Notes under the pieces: model-generated
The model's database searches: none
The model's input: only the letters and a program-made list of their open reading frames with translations
What the model was told of the DNA's origin: nothing
Assembly: GCA_019188255.1 (NCBI GenBank)
Contig: JAETXT010000004.1
Span: 1,922,001-1,986,000 of the forward strand
Length of the DNA: 64,000 bases
DNA from: Verticillium longisporum
Taxonomy: Eukaryota; Ascomycota; Sordariomycetes; Glomerellales; Plectosphaerellaceae
Reading direction: 5' to 3'
Translations under genes and position numbers: made by a program
Shown: piece by piece, positions 1 through 12,016 of the stretch
Layout of the letters: every line of letters starts with the position of its first letter
How positions within the stretch are numbered: position 1 is the stretch's first letter

Positions 1-1303
1 TTCGAGTTTTGTTTCGTGCTGCAGGTCAAGCACGCTCCGTGTCTATCGTTTTCATTTGCTTTGCACTAAGCAGAATCGTTAGCAAACCACGGGTGCCAAC
101 ATGTGGTCTCGCAAAAAGATGCTCGGGGTTGACATTGAGGAGACATACGCGTATGCGCTGCATTCTACAGCGAATACAGGACCCAATACGCCGAGTTTCG
201 GCTGTCTGTTCTCGCTTGACCTGATCGGTGAAAGGGCCCCGCTTTGCGGCTGCAGGTTTGCTATTTGTGAAAACAACGTCCAGATTTCGACTCGTCCTCT
301 GCGCATCAAAATGCTCTCGTTTGATGTTTGAGTCCGAGAGGGCGTATGAATTCGCCATGTTGAAGGTTGCGTCAACGACAGGCGTAAGGGGTAAGTGCAA
401 GTTGACAGTAGGTGTGTCGTCGCTGTAAGGTAAAATGGGCGCTTGGTCGCCAGCCAGTTGCTCTTGGTTATACATGGAACCGCCGGGCAAGTTGGCAGTA
501 TGGGTGACTTCGAAGACAGAGTGAGCGGCAAAGTAGCCAGAGGCCGCCGATGTCGTTGGGAAGAACATGACATCTTGCGAAACTGGCTGCGGGGCAACCT
601 GATTAGGTTGTGGGACGTCGTGATAGTTTGGGGCCAAAACCCGATCATCCCCAGTAAAACTTGACTGGGGATCTGGACCGATGGTCATGGGCAGGTAGCT
701 CTGGTCCTCTGAAGGCAGAGCAGACGGCTGCTTCTCTGTCTCGTAGGGCCTAGATGACCCATACTCTTGTGGAACCGAGTGTGCCAGGGCCTGATAGCTC
801 GCTGGAGTATCGTCAGTTTGTGAGGTGGTCAGCAACGAAAGGACATGCTGGTAAATACCTTCGGGCGTTTCCAACCGCGTGAGGCAGGTCGTACACATGA
901 GCATTTTCAGGTGGGCGAGAGAGTCACCGAGGACACCATGCACGCCGCCCAACGATGGCACCTCCATTGATGACCGAGGAAGGGTGGCATTGTCGACATG
1001 TCGATAGTCGTCCTGCGAACGCTTTTCCTGGCTATCGTGGGAGAAAGCGTCGCTAAGGTGAGAGGTTGACATGGAGTAACCGTAGGAAGATCTTTGGCGT
1101 TTCTGCGCTTGGTCGAGGACGGCTAATTGGTGAAGCCTGAAGCCTGTAAGGCCATAGGGTAAGGCAGCTTGTTCAAGATGAAGCTGATGTTCGTAAGGCA
1201 AGGAGGAGAAGTCCAAGTCAGGTTGGGAGAGCTGTGAGGGATACGGGGGTGCTGGCTCTAATGAGTCGATGTCGTCATGGCCGAAAGGGCGCCTTCTCTT
1301 CAA
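1..1303 (-). CDS. Zn(II)2Cys6 transcription factor, N-terminal part (runs off the window)
   Basis: Partial gene starting at ATG 1303. The first exon (1303-149) encodes 385 residues, mostly low-complexity and rich in Ser, Pro and Gln, as in regulatory regions. It ends in the start of a fungal binuclear zinc cluster, CIRCRMQRIR. A phase-0 intron at 148-66 has donor GTATGT, branch GCTAAC and acceptor CTTAG. It joins an exon beginning CKANENDRHGACLTC, which supplies the remaining cysteines. The two Cys-x2-Cys halves are therefore spliced together, and the reading frame is open to base 1. The cluster lies far from the N-terminus, unlike GAL4-type factors where it comes first. Related fungal proteins carry CxRCRMQRIRC late in the chain; that is family knowledge. 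Target genes cannot be inferred. The next gene is divergent and 4.7 kb away. Confidence 0.85.
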
Positions 1304-4300
1304 GCTGGGATTGTTCTAGAGGAGACCGTTTGTCAACCATCGACAGTTCGCTTCTGGTCAAGGGGATCGGGAAACTCTGAGGGTGGGATGGAACAAGAGA
1401 AAGCAAGGGATGACAGGTTCGGGACAGGCATCGATGTGAGGGGGGCTGAGACGTGAGGATGCGGGTGTATGGGCCATCAGGCTGGGCTGGAGGCGTGATT
1501 GATATATGTATCCATGCAGCTGCCGCCTACCGGGGACCAGGGACGATTCTTACCATGATGGATGGAGGGTGGGTGTGTTGGACAGAAGCCGGGCTGTAAG
1601 TAGGAGCAACATGTGCAAGTACCACGGCTGGTGGGACGTGCCGGAGCAGAGACAAGCAGAGAGCAGGAACAGGCAGATACAGCTACGCACAATCGGCGCG
1701 AAAAAATGTGCGCCTCACCGGGAGGGGGTGGGGAGCTACGGTCTCACGAGAGCCATTGCTGCACCATGGCACCCTTGCGCGGAAGTGGAGCGCGGCAAAA
1801 GAGTAGAGAAGGGAAGGGACAATGGATGGCTCGATGAGCAAACGTCGGGGAGGCGTGGCAGAGTAGCGAGGATGTGGATGTAGACAGGAGTCGGGGTAGA
1901 AACGGAGTAAAGCCAATTCGGCTGTACCCAGCAAGTGATGGGGGTTGATGAGAGATGGAAAAAGTGAGTCCGCTGCTGGTGGAAGAGGACCCTGCTGCTT
2001 GTGCGTTGAACTGCTGCTGCTGTGGCTGCTGTGCTGCTGACGCCGACAATGCTGCTTCTGATGCTGCCAAGTCTGTCTGCTGCCGCTGTTTGACCTTTGG
2101 CTGGTCTGTTCACTCGCTGCCTGCCTGTCTGTCCGTCTGTCTGTCTGTTTGCCCACCTGACGATGCTTCGTTTGACGCCCTAGGCATGGAAAGCACGGTA
2201 GCAGCTCTCAGGATGCTCGGCAGATGGTGGCGTGGGATTTGCGTTGTGCAATGTTTCGCCTGCCGTGGGGCAGTCAGGCCTGCGCGTCCTGGGATGTGAA
2301 TAACGTGCCGGTTATACGTGCTGGCAACGGCGATTGGATATCTCGAGAGCGGCCTTCATCGAGTTTGTCGAGGCTGAAGGAGAGGAAGTCACACCGAGAT
2401 CAAATGCTGCACCCGTGCTCAGTTGTACTTCTTACCGGTCTGAGGGAAACTCGTGCCCAACAGAGGACAAGGGTCCCTTTGGGGGGATGCCACGCGAGAG
2501 CAGGGCCAAGAACTCGTCCCGTCCCTGCCAGGGCATCCGGCAGGTTGGGATAGGCTGAATAGGATGTGAGGCAGGGGTGCAAATGATGAGCGTGGCTGAT
2601 CCTTGCCATGTTGCTTAGTCTGTGTAACCACTTCTAGCCCGGATGTCTCAGTGCCTTGGCCATGACTGTACGGCTGGTTGGCGAGCATCCAGCTTGCGGG
2701 CAACACCACTAGGCAATTTGGCGTGTCTAGCGGCTCAACCTGGGAGGCGAGCCTGGGTGGCCAGTAGGATGCTGCGGGAAATTGGATCTATGAAAGGTCG
2801 TCGACAGCCTCGTTTTCGTCGGCAGTGCTTGCCGAGCAGTAAGGAGATGCAAGCAGAAAGTGTATCGATTGAGAAAGAACGAGATGACCTGTAGCGAGGT
2901 AACGTTAGTGAACAAGCATCTGGGGGTTGACTGGTAGTTGTTAGAGTGACACTACAGCAGGTCGATGCCCTTCCTGCTGGATTGTCCCGACTGGACCAGT
3001 AGACCGAGGCTATGGGAGGTCTAGAGCAATTGCAGATGGGCAAATGCGAGATTCTCGTCTGATTTGAACCCTGTGGCAAGGGCAAGTTTGCTGGCTGTAC
3101 TCGTGGTTGGCCAGTATCAACCACGGTGAGATGCAAGGGATAGTTCTCGGTCAGCAGGCCCCCTCACTAGCCCAGGGCTGGTGTTAATCCCGAGAACTGG
3201 TTGGCCACACGCACCAGGGCTTGGAACGAGGTGATGGATAAAGATAATACGTCGTCTTCGCCAAGCAGAGCGACAACCTGGGCGTGTGCTCTCACATTCA
3301 TCTCCCATAATAGCTGCACTGATCTCATCTATGGTTGTCACGATGACGCGGTATTGAGTTGCGGCGGAGCAGCAATGAGATCGGTGGGATCGCATGAGAT
3401 GGTAATCATTGTGACAGGCCGCCTCTGTGTTGCAAGGCCACGCCCGTTCTGACAAGCAGCTGGTCGGAACGGACGCGAATCGATAGCCTTTGCTTGAGGG
3501 CTCATCAGCTAGATGCTCGCTCTCTCGGTTCGAATGGCTCATGGTTCGGAAGAAAGGAACTGTGCCTAGAAACAAATTCGGAGTTGGTTTTATCTCATTT
3601 TGGGTTTAGAGAGATCTGGCGCTGTGTAAGCAACCTGATGCTCGTTGGATGCTGTTCATAATGCCTGTCAGGACTCATTTCCGGTCACACGAGGTGGGTG
3701 CATATGTGTGATTCCAGTCGGTCAGAAATTGCCCAATCAGTGGCTCGAGATGTCTTTGCTAGCCTGGGCACGGCCTCTCAAGGACCGTGATCCCAGCAGA
3801 GCGAAAGCTTTCGGTGCCCCTGCTGACCCAAACAGCGCCGCAACCGAAAGCTGGGGGCAGGTTAGATGTCTGACCGAGATTTCCACGCGTGAAAGCTGCC
3901 GTCGAAGCATCTCCCTGCCGGTAGCTTTTCTCACGCAGGAGTGACCAGTAGACGACCACATGCTGAGGTCCCCGGGATGACCTGTCTCAATGATGGCCGG
4001 CCGGCTAGGTAGGCTGACATAGTCTTAGGCTGGGTGCACAGTGCAGTGAACCCTGCACATCGGTGAGGGCGGACGACAGACAGGGCAGCAGGGCCATCAT
4101 ATTCAGCACCAAGGTGTGAGTGTAGCTCCCCCTGATGGAGACTCAGCATGGCCTCGTTTGCTGACGGTTGTTTCCAGAAACACGGAGTTGCCAGTGTGGT
4201 CCACGACGTGTCGATCTTAGTAGCCACCGGTGGCTTGAGAGTTGAGGCCAGCGTGGCGTGCGGCCGTCGAAGGAAGGTCTCTCTCAATTTCGTGTTCGTC

Positions 4301-5973
4301 CTGTGCCGTTCAAATGGCATGACCCCACGTCGAACCTCCAGGTTAAGGTAGGTACGAATATGTCCCGGCATGGCTCGACTCCTGCAGGTCGCATATCGGC
4401 GAGAGAGTGGGGGTCCCAGGGCTACAAATAGGGACAGTGTCTTGAGTGTTGAAAGTTAGCGGGAGGATTTGCCGCAGCAAGGTGGTCGTCTGCCAGCCGA
4501 TGCTTGGAAAGATGAGAGATGACAGACAACAAAACGTGCCCGCGGAACGCACCGTGGTTACATTGATGCTGGTGGGGTCCGTCTTGGACCAGAGGGCAGG
4601 CAGCCACGCGAGCTTGCTCGTTGTTGTGAATGAGTCTCGGAGGCTGAGTCAGCAATGGCCGCCCGTTTTTCGTTTGGCATCACGTAGTGTGAAGACATCC
4701 ATCCTCGCCCTCTGTTGGGACATCGAGTTCGCCATCATCCGTACTGTAGGTTGTGTCCCTATCAATGTGTGATCATCAGAGCACGGCAAGCTACATGTAT
4801 GGTCGTTTGAAGGGAACGTACCTCATTGCGTGAACTCCCAACGTCCTTTCTCCCACTTGCGTCTCATCAACCTATGGGAGAACCTCCCGATCAAGTCGAC
4901 AATTAATCAATGCTGGACACCAACTTGAAAGAGTATCTATCGAGCGACGCCGATTGGATCGACCATTTCGCAAGCTGTCGTAGGTAGTCGGCACTTCTCC
5001 TTATCGCCGGGGCCATTCAGCGCCTGATTGCCTACGACGCACTCGTTCGGACAGCGGCATCGGCAACGCGTTCGTCTTGTTGGTGGCTCCCAATGTCACC
5101 AACGCCCCTGCGCCAATCACTGGGGGCTCGGGGATTCGCCTGCATTTTGAATGATGCGGGGCATTATCAACCCGACCCAACAAAGAAATCTGGGCGCGCT
5201 GTTTCTGCCAGCCGTTGAAGCATCACCCAACCAGCACCTGCCCTCTGCGCATCTGGATACCATCCAAGTCCTGCAGGGTGTGTTTGCTCCGGTGCCATGC
5301 CGTGCAAATGCGGCCATGGTCTCATGTCTCATGTGAACTGTGCTTGCACGACGGCACCTGTTGAGCTGGACAAATGCTCACCTCGGAGCCTGCCCCATCC
5401 CCTCTCTTGCGAGAAAAAGCACGAGAGTATGGAGGTTCCTTCACTGTGCAGGCTGGAAGGCTCGTCCAACAGCCCATATTCCCCCAACACACCTAAGTAG
5501 GTAGGTACCTAGTTGTCTCCTTGCTCTGTGGGCAAGTGCCTTGCATGAGGCTTTCCCTAGGTGAGCAATTTGACAGGTTGGCAGGACGGGGACGGACGAA
5601 TAGCCGATCTTTCCTGCCTTGTGTGACAGGAGCCATGGGTCGATGCAGGACGGATGAAGAAGGCTCAACCGAGTCCGGGGATCGCTGGCCGTCATCCGCG
5701 CCGCGATTCTTCTGCAGTCGGAACAACCTAATACGTGCAGTCGGCCTGGCCGCCGCGGGAGAAGAAAAGAAACTAACATGCTTGATTCATCAGCTCCGCC
5801 CACATCGAAAGACTTTCCACCCACTCCCACACTCCTCAATCGAGCGCGTGGCAAGCTGTCTCATCCGCCAGCTTCAGCACCGGCCACACTCCTCCCACTC
5901 CCCCTCCCTCGCTTTTGGCTTCCCGATTTGCTTGACTGACGGCGAGGGTCGAAGAAGCAGCGACTGAACCACC
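1304..5973. other. Long intergenic spacer between two divergent genes
   Basis: A stretch of 4.7 kb with no open frame that shows a recognisable domain, intron pattern or consistent codon bias. It probably holds the promoter and 5' leader of the transcription factor and the promoter of the kinase-like gene. CTG- and CTGT-rich simple repeats lie at about 1991-2150, and TAGGTA-type words at about 4344 and 5492-5511. The frames of 100-160 codons here read as Ser/Arg-rich noise. Confidence 0.6.
1991..2150. repeat. CTG-rich and (CTGT)n simple repeats
   Basis: Interrupted CTG triplets at 1991-2040 and again to 2095, followed by a CTGT/CCTGTCTGTC tract at about 2117-2150. They lie in the probable 5' leader or promoter of the divergent transcription factor. 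Confidence 0.8.
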
Positions 5974-7783
5974 ATGGAACTGAACCCTGAAACCATACAT
6001 ACGGTCATTCACCCTACGGCAGTGTTAAAGAGAACCACAGTCCCGCCATCTCAGCATACGTCGAAGGCCCTCTCGCCCCTCCCCGCAGACATCGCCTGGG
6101 ATCTCTCTCAACTGAACCCCAAGAACCGTATCGATAGTCTCGCGCCTCTAGCCACCCCCTACTGGAGGATCGATGGCTGCACATCATGGGGTTCCCAATA
6201 CTATGCCACGCCTCTTTTCATGGCGTCTGTGCCCCCCATGAGAATTGACGTCTTCGTTCCCGACCTGTCCCTTCAGACACGTCTCGTCCGAGACCTACTT
6301 GAGCTGGATCAGGCTTTCCACATGAAAGATCGAGTCAGAGTTTCTCGACTCGCGGTATCGATGCACATACTCCGACGACTCCAGAACTGGACCATGACTA
6401 TCGGCGGAGCCGATCAGGAGTTCACCAACGATGACGGACCAACGCGTCGTCGTACTCACTCCGAACGACTCGAGTATGCAGAAAAGTACCTGTGCCATCT
6501 CCCGTTTGGTTCCCGCATCGTTTTCGATTCTCTCTCTCTGGACATCAAACAGATAGACATTACAGTCGTCCCAACCTTTGCTCTGGAAGTTTACCATTTC
6601 TCTGTGCGACAATTCGAGGCTGCTTGGGGACATGATGTCACACTCCCGCCTTGTGTCCACATTACGCAGGTGCAGCTTGTTGAGCAAATACACGACAGCA
6701 CATCTATCGTGCGGATCGACGGCCAGTCTTATATCTTCAAGGCTCTGACAAGCTTTCCAAAGTACCTGTACCACGAGTTACGAATCCTACTCACCACCGA
6801 ACCGCACCCAAACATCATGTCTCGTCCTGTCCACCTGGTCACAAAACGGACGAGGTTCGGAGGAAAGAACGCTGTGCTCGGCTTCACGTTGGAGCTGCAT
6901 CGGCACGGTACATTGCGTGATATTGTGCCGTTCCTCAGTTCCAGTAACGCCCTGACGATCGAAGAACAGTTCAAGTGGGCATATCAAATCACTTCAGCTG
7001 TGCTTCATTTCAGAGAAACCTCGGGCACATTCTATCCCGACCTTCGACTGGACAACATAGTGCTGTCTGAATCCAGAGATGCCATCATGGTCGACTTTGA
7101 GCAGCGCGGTGTTTGGTGTGAGTTTGCATCGCCAGAAGTCAATGCCATCGAGTACATGCGGATTCTTGCCACAGCCGAAAACCCCCTTTGATGTGACGAG
7201 TGCGCAACAGCCCTACCGTGACATCATGGAGCGCATCTGTCCCGAATACGAAACACTGACACGAAACGAGAAATACGACAACTATACCAGCAGCTATAAC
7301 GTGTCCTGGGAGTCCCTGACGCCCCGCGAACAAGAGGCATCCGAGGTCTACATGCTCGGCAGAGTACTCTGGTGTCTCTTCGAGGGCGTCAGTGCGCCAC
7401 AAAAAGCAACAATCTGGGTCTCCTACCGATGGGAGTCTCACCTACAGTTTCCTGAGTACCAGCGAACGCCGCCACGGCTACGGCAGCTCATTGACGAGTG
7501 CACCAAGGGCCGTCGCGAGACGCTCGACAATCAAGTACTTCGCGTCGGCAACAAGCTCGTACTACGCGCCGACCTGGAAGCCAATGTGGACACCAACCCC
7601 GACGTGCTTAGCAAAGTGGCGCGGGAGTGGTGGGAGAAAGAAGTCGGTTGGGCGGAGAAGTACCTGGCGGACAGAGAGGCAAAGAAACAGAACGGGACGT
7701 GGGATGATAACCCATATGATCGACCATCGATTCGACAGGTTCTCCAGAGCCTTGAATCCATTCGAGCAGAGATCATGGTGTAG
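5974..7783 (+). CDS. Protein kinase-like domain protein (frameshifted)
   Basis: Starts at CACCATGG. Residues 1-230 are a divergent N-terminal region with no motif I recognise. Residues about 240-590 look like a kinase fold: YIFKAL (VAIK lysine), HELRILL (alpha-C glutamate), HPNIM, then GTFYPDLRLDN at the catalytic loop and VDFEQRG at the metal-binding loop. The HRD His/Arg are Tyr/Pro and DFG is DFE, so activity may be weak or absent. The segment FASPEVNAIEYMR is typical of a family of fungal single-copy kinase-like proteins. The frame ends at TGA 7189-7191, but homologous-looking sequence resumes one frame over and runs to the TAG at 7783. A CCCCC run at about 7183-7187 with one base too many explains the break. 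No credible intron fits there. The repaired length would be about 602 residues. Confidence 0.65.
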
Positions 7784-8415
7784 TGGTGGGCCGAGAGGCA
7801 GAAATCTGGCATACGACTAACGCAGTAACGTCTACTCTTCTGGGCAGTTCCTAGTGCCTCCCCTACGTAATCTTTAGTACAGGAGCAAGCAAACAAGGCA
7901 GCGGCATTGGCATCCCGTCGCCCGCTTTTCCTTCTTCTTCTTCTTGATTTCATACGTTGGTCGTTGGTATAGTCTTGACGCCAGGCGTGCTCTGTCAGTA
8001 ACTCAAGGGGGCTGGACGATCAGATTGTGACAAGAGAAGGCATTCATTGTAAACGCTACCAAGGTCAAGCGAAGCCTTTCTCAGATAGCAGAGAGTAACA
8101 TGTATACCGTCTGCTCTACGCCAACATGTCCTCGGAACTTTGAAAATGAAAAGGGGAAAAGGGTCACATTTAGCAGGACCTGCTGACACGATGACGAAAA
8201 AGAAGGACAGAGATAAAGAGACCCAGATACGGGAATATAAATGTCGCAAGAAGGAAATCGACCTAAAACGGAGAGGGGGAGCTATGCCTAGGTATTCCCT
8301 CCCATCATTGGAACCCCCCCCCCTCAAAAAAGCAGGCCGGAAGCGCCGGCGTCTCTGGCCCACTGGATTCGGTGCGCCAACTCGCTCACCCGCTCGCTAA
8401 AAGTACCCTGGCAGC
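7784..8415. other. Tail-to-tail intergenic region
   Basis: Holds the 3' ends of the kinase-like gene (+) and the SWIM gene (-). TTC-rich at about 7926-7946, with an AAAG-rich stretch at about 8140-8280 on the + strand. Nothing else is visible. Confidence 0.5.
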
Positions 8416-9845
8416 TCACTTGACCCTCTTAGACCCGCGGCCCTGGGGCCCTTGTCCGCCGGAGGGGTCCTGCCTCTTCGATCCGCTGCCGCTCCGCGCG
8501 GGCTTCTTGAGACTGGCGAGCAAGCGCGACAGCTTCTCGGCGTAGGCGGCCGGGGCGCCGTGGACGCCAACGGCCTCGGCGACGGTCTCGAGATCGGACA
8601 GGAAAGGGGCTGCGGCGTCGGGGAGGAGGAGGAGGGTGTCGATGATGAAGGTGGGCCGGGCCGCGTCGCCGATGAGACGGGCGTAGAGGTTCCGGTCGAG
8701 AAGGGTCGGGCCCGGGTGGGCGTCGCGGTTGCGGGCGGTGACGGCGGCGAGGATGCGGACGAGGGCGCGCGCTGCCGAGGTGCGTTCGCGGGACGTGAGG
8801 GGGGTGTCGCGCTTGAAGATTGTCGTGTTGATGAGGGTTGTCACGCCGAGGATGTGGCGCGCTGCCCAGGCCACGTTGCGAGGGCCCTCGCGGGACGGGG
8901 AGGAGGAGGAGGTGGTGTCGGGGCGGGCGGAATAGGCGTCCAGGTCGCGGAGCACGCGACGGACTCGCTGCTCGAGTTTGTTGAAGGGGTCTTTTATGGG
9001 GTCTGAGGAGCGAGCGCGGGAAAGAAAGTAGTGGAAGAAGTCGTTGTTGTCGAGGAGCATGCGGAAAATGGTACACTCGAGGTCGCGGCGCTTGATGATG
9101 TTGGTGCCGGGCGTAGGGTCGGTAAATATATCTTCACGATACTCTTCGGGATAAACAGCGGCAACTGAGGCCAGGAGCTCACGAGCTTCTTGCACTCGAG
9201 ATGGATCAAGATCTTCGTCGTCGTCGTCGTCGTCATCGTCATCATCATTGCCGGAATCAGGGTGAACAACTCGACAGCGCAGGCTGTCGGCGAGAACGTC
9301 GAGGTGAAAATCGGAGATGCTCGAAAAGGGGTCGCCGAACTCCTCAGCGAAGCCCTTCGACGTCATGGTCAAGGGTGAAGCAGGGTCCTGGTCGTAAAGG
9401 GTTTGCTTGACCAGCTGATCCAGCAGCCAGAGCAAGTGCTTGCAAGGTCCGTTTTGTTTGCCGCAAGAGCATCGCGGCGTCGGAAACTTGCTCTCCGACG
9501 AGCCGATACGAATAGACCGGGGCACCATCTCTGTCATCTGAAAAGCATAAGTGTCGTCCTGCAGACGACAGTACTGCAACGACAGTCTTGGCGGGTCCTT
9601 GAAAGCTTCTCGGACCGTAGAGCGGGTTTCGTCCGAGAGCCTGTCGATCTTGTAAGTGAGCTTTGTGGGCGACCTCACTATGGTGGGGTCTCATCCTCGG
9701 CGCTCGAGTCTTCCGAGTCGCGTTCAGGGTCTGAACTCGACTCGATCTCTGAGATATCCAGGGGAAGCCGAGGTGTTTGCGGTTTCGATGTTGAAGCCAT
9801 GTCTTCAAGTGATAGCTTGCTAAACCTGGAGACGGGAGCAGACAT
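8416..9845 (-). CDS. SWIM-type zinc finger protein (frameshifted)
   Basis: Two frames on the minus strand belong together. The upstream part (ATG at 9845; alternatives at 9908 and 9800) is Ser/Glu-rich and ends ETPP then TAG at 9680-9678. The main part begins one base out of register, reading VRSPTKLTYKIDRL, and continues to 8416. It has no ATG of its own at its start and no usable splice sites lie between, so one lost base (reading PPIVRSP) is the simplest explanation. The key motif is CSCGKQNGPCKHLLWLLDQL, a CxCx(n)CxH SWIM finger near residue 125. A run of ten aspartates follows, then a helical C-terminal half ending in a basic tail. SWIM domains bind DNA or protein, including in MuDR transposases and Shu-type recombination factors. 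The function here is unknown. About 476 residues. Confidence 0.65.
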
Positions 9846-10660
9846 TGGAACAAGAAAAGAGCAAGAAAAGGTGGACTGTCGGGATGAGGTGGGAAGGACG
9901 TTATTCAAGTCAGGTATTTTGGCGGACTTGCACTTATACTTGACTGATGTCTAACGTTGGGACCAAGATGGCTCGGAACAGGCCCCCAGGCTGTTGGGTG
10001 GCTTCCTCTGGATCGAGGCTAGAGCAACCGGCAGAGCAAGATGATGGCTCCTCCGATGAAAGGGGCTGAAGGCAGTTGTCGAGCGGTCCCAGTCAACCAG
10101 AGACCATAGAAACTGTCTCACGGTGGTTGGCAAAGTCCTACCCCAAGGTACCCAGGTAAGGTCCCCAAGGTGCGTGGGACAAGAATAGTCTACGTCTGAA
10201 AGTGGAAAGACGGCAAGCTGGCGCCTGACGAGTCTGGGTTCCTGACGCAACATGAAATTGTTCGGAGGCTGTGAGAGGTCTCTTTTTGACAGCCTAAGAT
10301 GCACATGAGAGGATGAGGGTCTTGCAAGGGGACGGTGGACGTTTGACAGGTGCTTCTGCAAGAATGGGGGCGGGTTGTTCGAAAGTCAGCTCCAGTACTA
10401 TGACGGCATCTAGGGAGGGATTGCAGCGGTCAGATCTTCCAGTTCTGGTGCTTGGAGGGCCGGGTGTACGGGATGGAAGTAGGGAGCCTGGTATGGCATC
10501 GTTAGTCTGGTCATCGTTGGTGGTGGTGATGATGAGGATGGTGGTGAGGACGACATGGAGGAGGCCCATTATGTGGCCTGGTCCATTGCAAGTGGAGTGG
10601 AAGTCGAGTCCATGGCGGGACATGGGCGGCCACTGTCGGGCCGGCATGGGGCTTGGAGAG

Positions 10661-10707
10661 ACCCTGAAGCGGGCCCTGAAGCAGGCCCTGAAGCAGGCCC
10701 TGAAGCT
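10661..10707. repeat. 12-bp tandem repeat, about four copies
   Basis: Unit CCCTGAAGCAGG, with the first copy reading CCCTGAAGCGGG. Minisatellite-like and noncoding as far as can be seen. Confidence 0.85.
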
Positions 10708-11031
10708 CCCTGAGCGAGGAGCCCTGGGGATGCCCCCAGAGACCGCCGTTGGAGCGTCGCCATTGGCCCCTGTGCGGTCTCTTCTCAGAGGCCTCACCAA
10801 CCTGTTGGTGAGGCTGCCTGCGCCGTCCGACCTACGGCTGCTAGGAGGTACCTATAAAGAAGACCCAACCCTGCAACGGGCCTCCTTCGATGCGACCGCC
10901 TTTGCACCTCAACACCACTCATCGCCGGCCTTTTCCATCGTCTCCCCTCTTTTTCACAGCCATGATGCGGCCACCAAAGGCGGCCAGACTTGCCAGCACC
11001 AGGGCCTCGCTGTGCCCCCGCCGTCCGAGGG

Positions 11032-11060
11032 ACCTCCTGAGGCTCCTGAGGCTCCTGAGG
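11032..11060. repeat. 9-bp tandem repeat, three copies
   Basis: Unit CTCCTGAGG repeated three times. Confidence 0.8.
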
Positions 11061-11239
11061 CATTCTTCCTCGACGCCTTCGACACACATCAGTGCACACC
11101 GGCATGGCTCTTCTTCCATCCTTCCATCCTTCCGACCTCGCAGCGTCTGCCGGTCAAGTGACGAGGGGCCCACGAGGCTGTGCTGGAAGGGTGATCTGAC
11201 TTGACTTGAGGCAAGAGAAGCAAGCTCCCCCACAAGGCT

Positions 11240-11279
11240 CGCGACCTCTCTACCTCTCTACCTCTCTACCTACGTACCT
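11240..11279. repeat. 8-bp tandem repeat (CTCTCTAC)n
   Basis: About four copies of CTCTCTAC, running into CTACGTACCT at the 3' end. Confidence 0.8.
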
Positions 11280-11671
11280 TGGCTTGCTAGGCACACTTGT
11301 AACACAGTCACAGGCCAAGTCCAGGCACCTACCGGCGCCTCCGAACACCACATCGCCATGTCGTCCTCTTGCTTGCCCGTCGACTCTAGGGCGTCGATGG
11401 CCTCAATCCCAACTGCCCTTTGAATACCATGTGTACCTCGACTGGCGGCCTCCCATGCTGGCCAACGCGGCTGCCGGGCATGTTCATTATCGTGACAGCA
11501 TTCAACCCGGCACGCCGCCCTCTCCGCGACTCTCACGGGTGGTGCACACTGTCTTTCGCCCTCTGCCATGCCATACCCAACTGACCAGCGTCTGTTGAGA
11601 AGGCCGAGTCGGGCCTTTGTGCACTTTGACATTGATGCATGGTCACTGGCTCTCTCTACCTTTTCTTTTCC

Positions 11672-11672
<1 letters not shown>

Positions 11673-11704
<32 letters not shown>
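11673..11704. repeat. (TC)16 microsatellite
   Basis: Perfect TC dinucleotide run of 16 units, about 220 bp upstream of the tRNA gene. Confidence 0.95.
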
Positions 11705-11706
<2 letters not shown>

Positions 11707-11923
11707 GAGTAGACTTTAGTGCCCGGCTCCCTGCACAAACCCAGAGTGAAGCTGCCGAATAGGGAAACGGGAGCCAAAACCCGCCGGGCGCGGTCCTAAA
11801 AGTGCCCACACCCGGAGGAACCCCAAAATGTGCCCCATTCGATCATTTCTTCTGCTTCTCCAGCCTGGTCCCCGCCTCGAGCCCTACCTGTACCCACCAC
11901 CACACCCGGTCGAACATCAACCA

Positions 11924-12016
11924 TCCCTGGTGGCCCAGCTGGTTAAGGCGTCCGACTGTTAAGACAAAAAAACTTGGCAAATCGGGAGATCGACAGTTCG
12001 ATCCTGTCTCGGGGAG
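11924..12016 (+). tRNA. tRNA-Asn (GTT) with a 19-nt intron
   Basis: The cloverleaf can be folded by hand. The acceptor stem is TCCCTGG with TCGGGGA (wobble pairs included), the D-stem GCC/GGC, and the anticodon stem TCCGA/TCGGG. The anticodon loop is CTGTTA-A with anticodon GTT (11958-11960). The T-arm is GACAG-TTCGATC-CTGTC. The loop is interrupted after position 37 by 19 nt (11962-11980), the canonical site for a eukaryotic tRNA intron. A TTTT at about 12027 can act as the RNA polymerase III terminator. Confidence 0.9.

Larger units (their letters stand above)
9846..11923. other. Repeat-rich intergenic region
   Basis: No convincing gene. The longest open frame (10313-11161, +) is made of simple repeats and shows no domain. 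The region contains at least four separate short tandem repeats, listed individually, and leads into the tRNA gene. Confidence 0.55.

Noticed and set aside
10313..11161. 282-codon open frame on the + strand
   Set aside because: Built from short tandem repeats; no domain and no gene-like start context.
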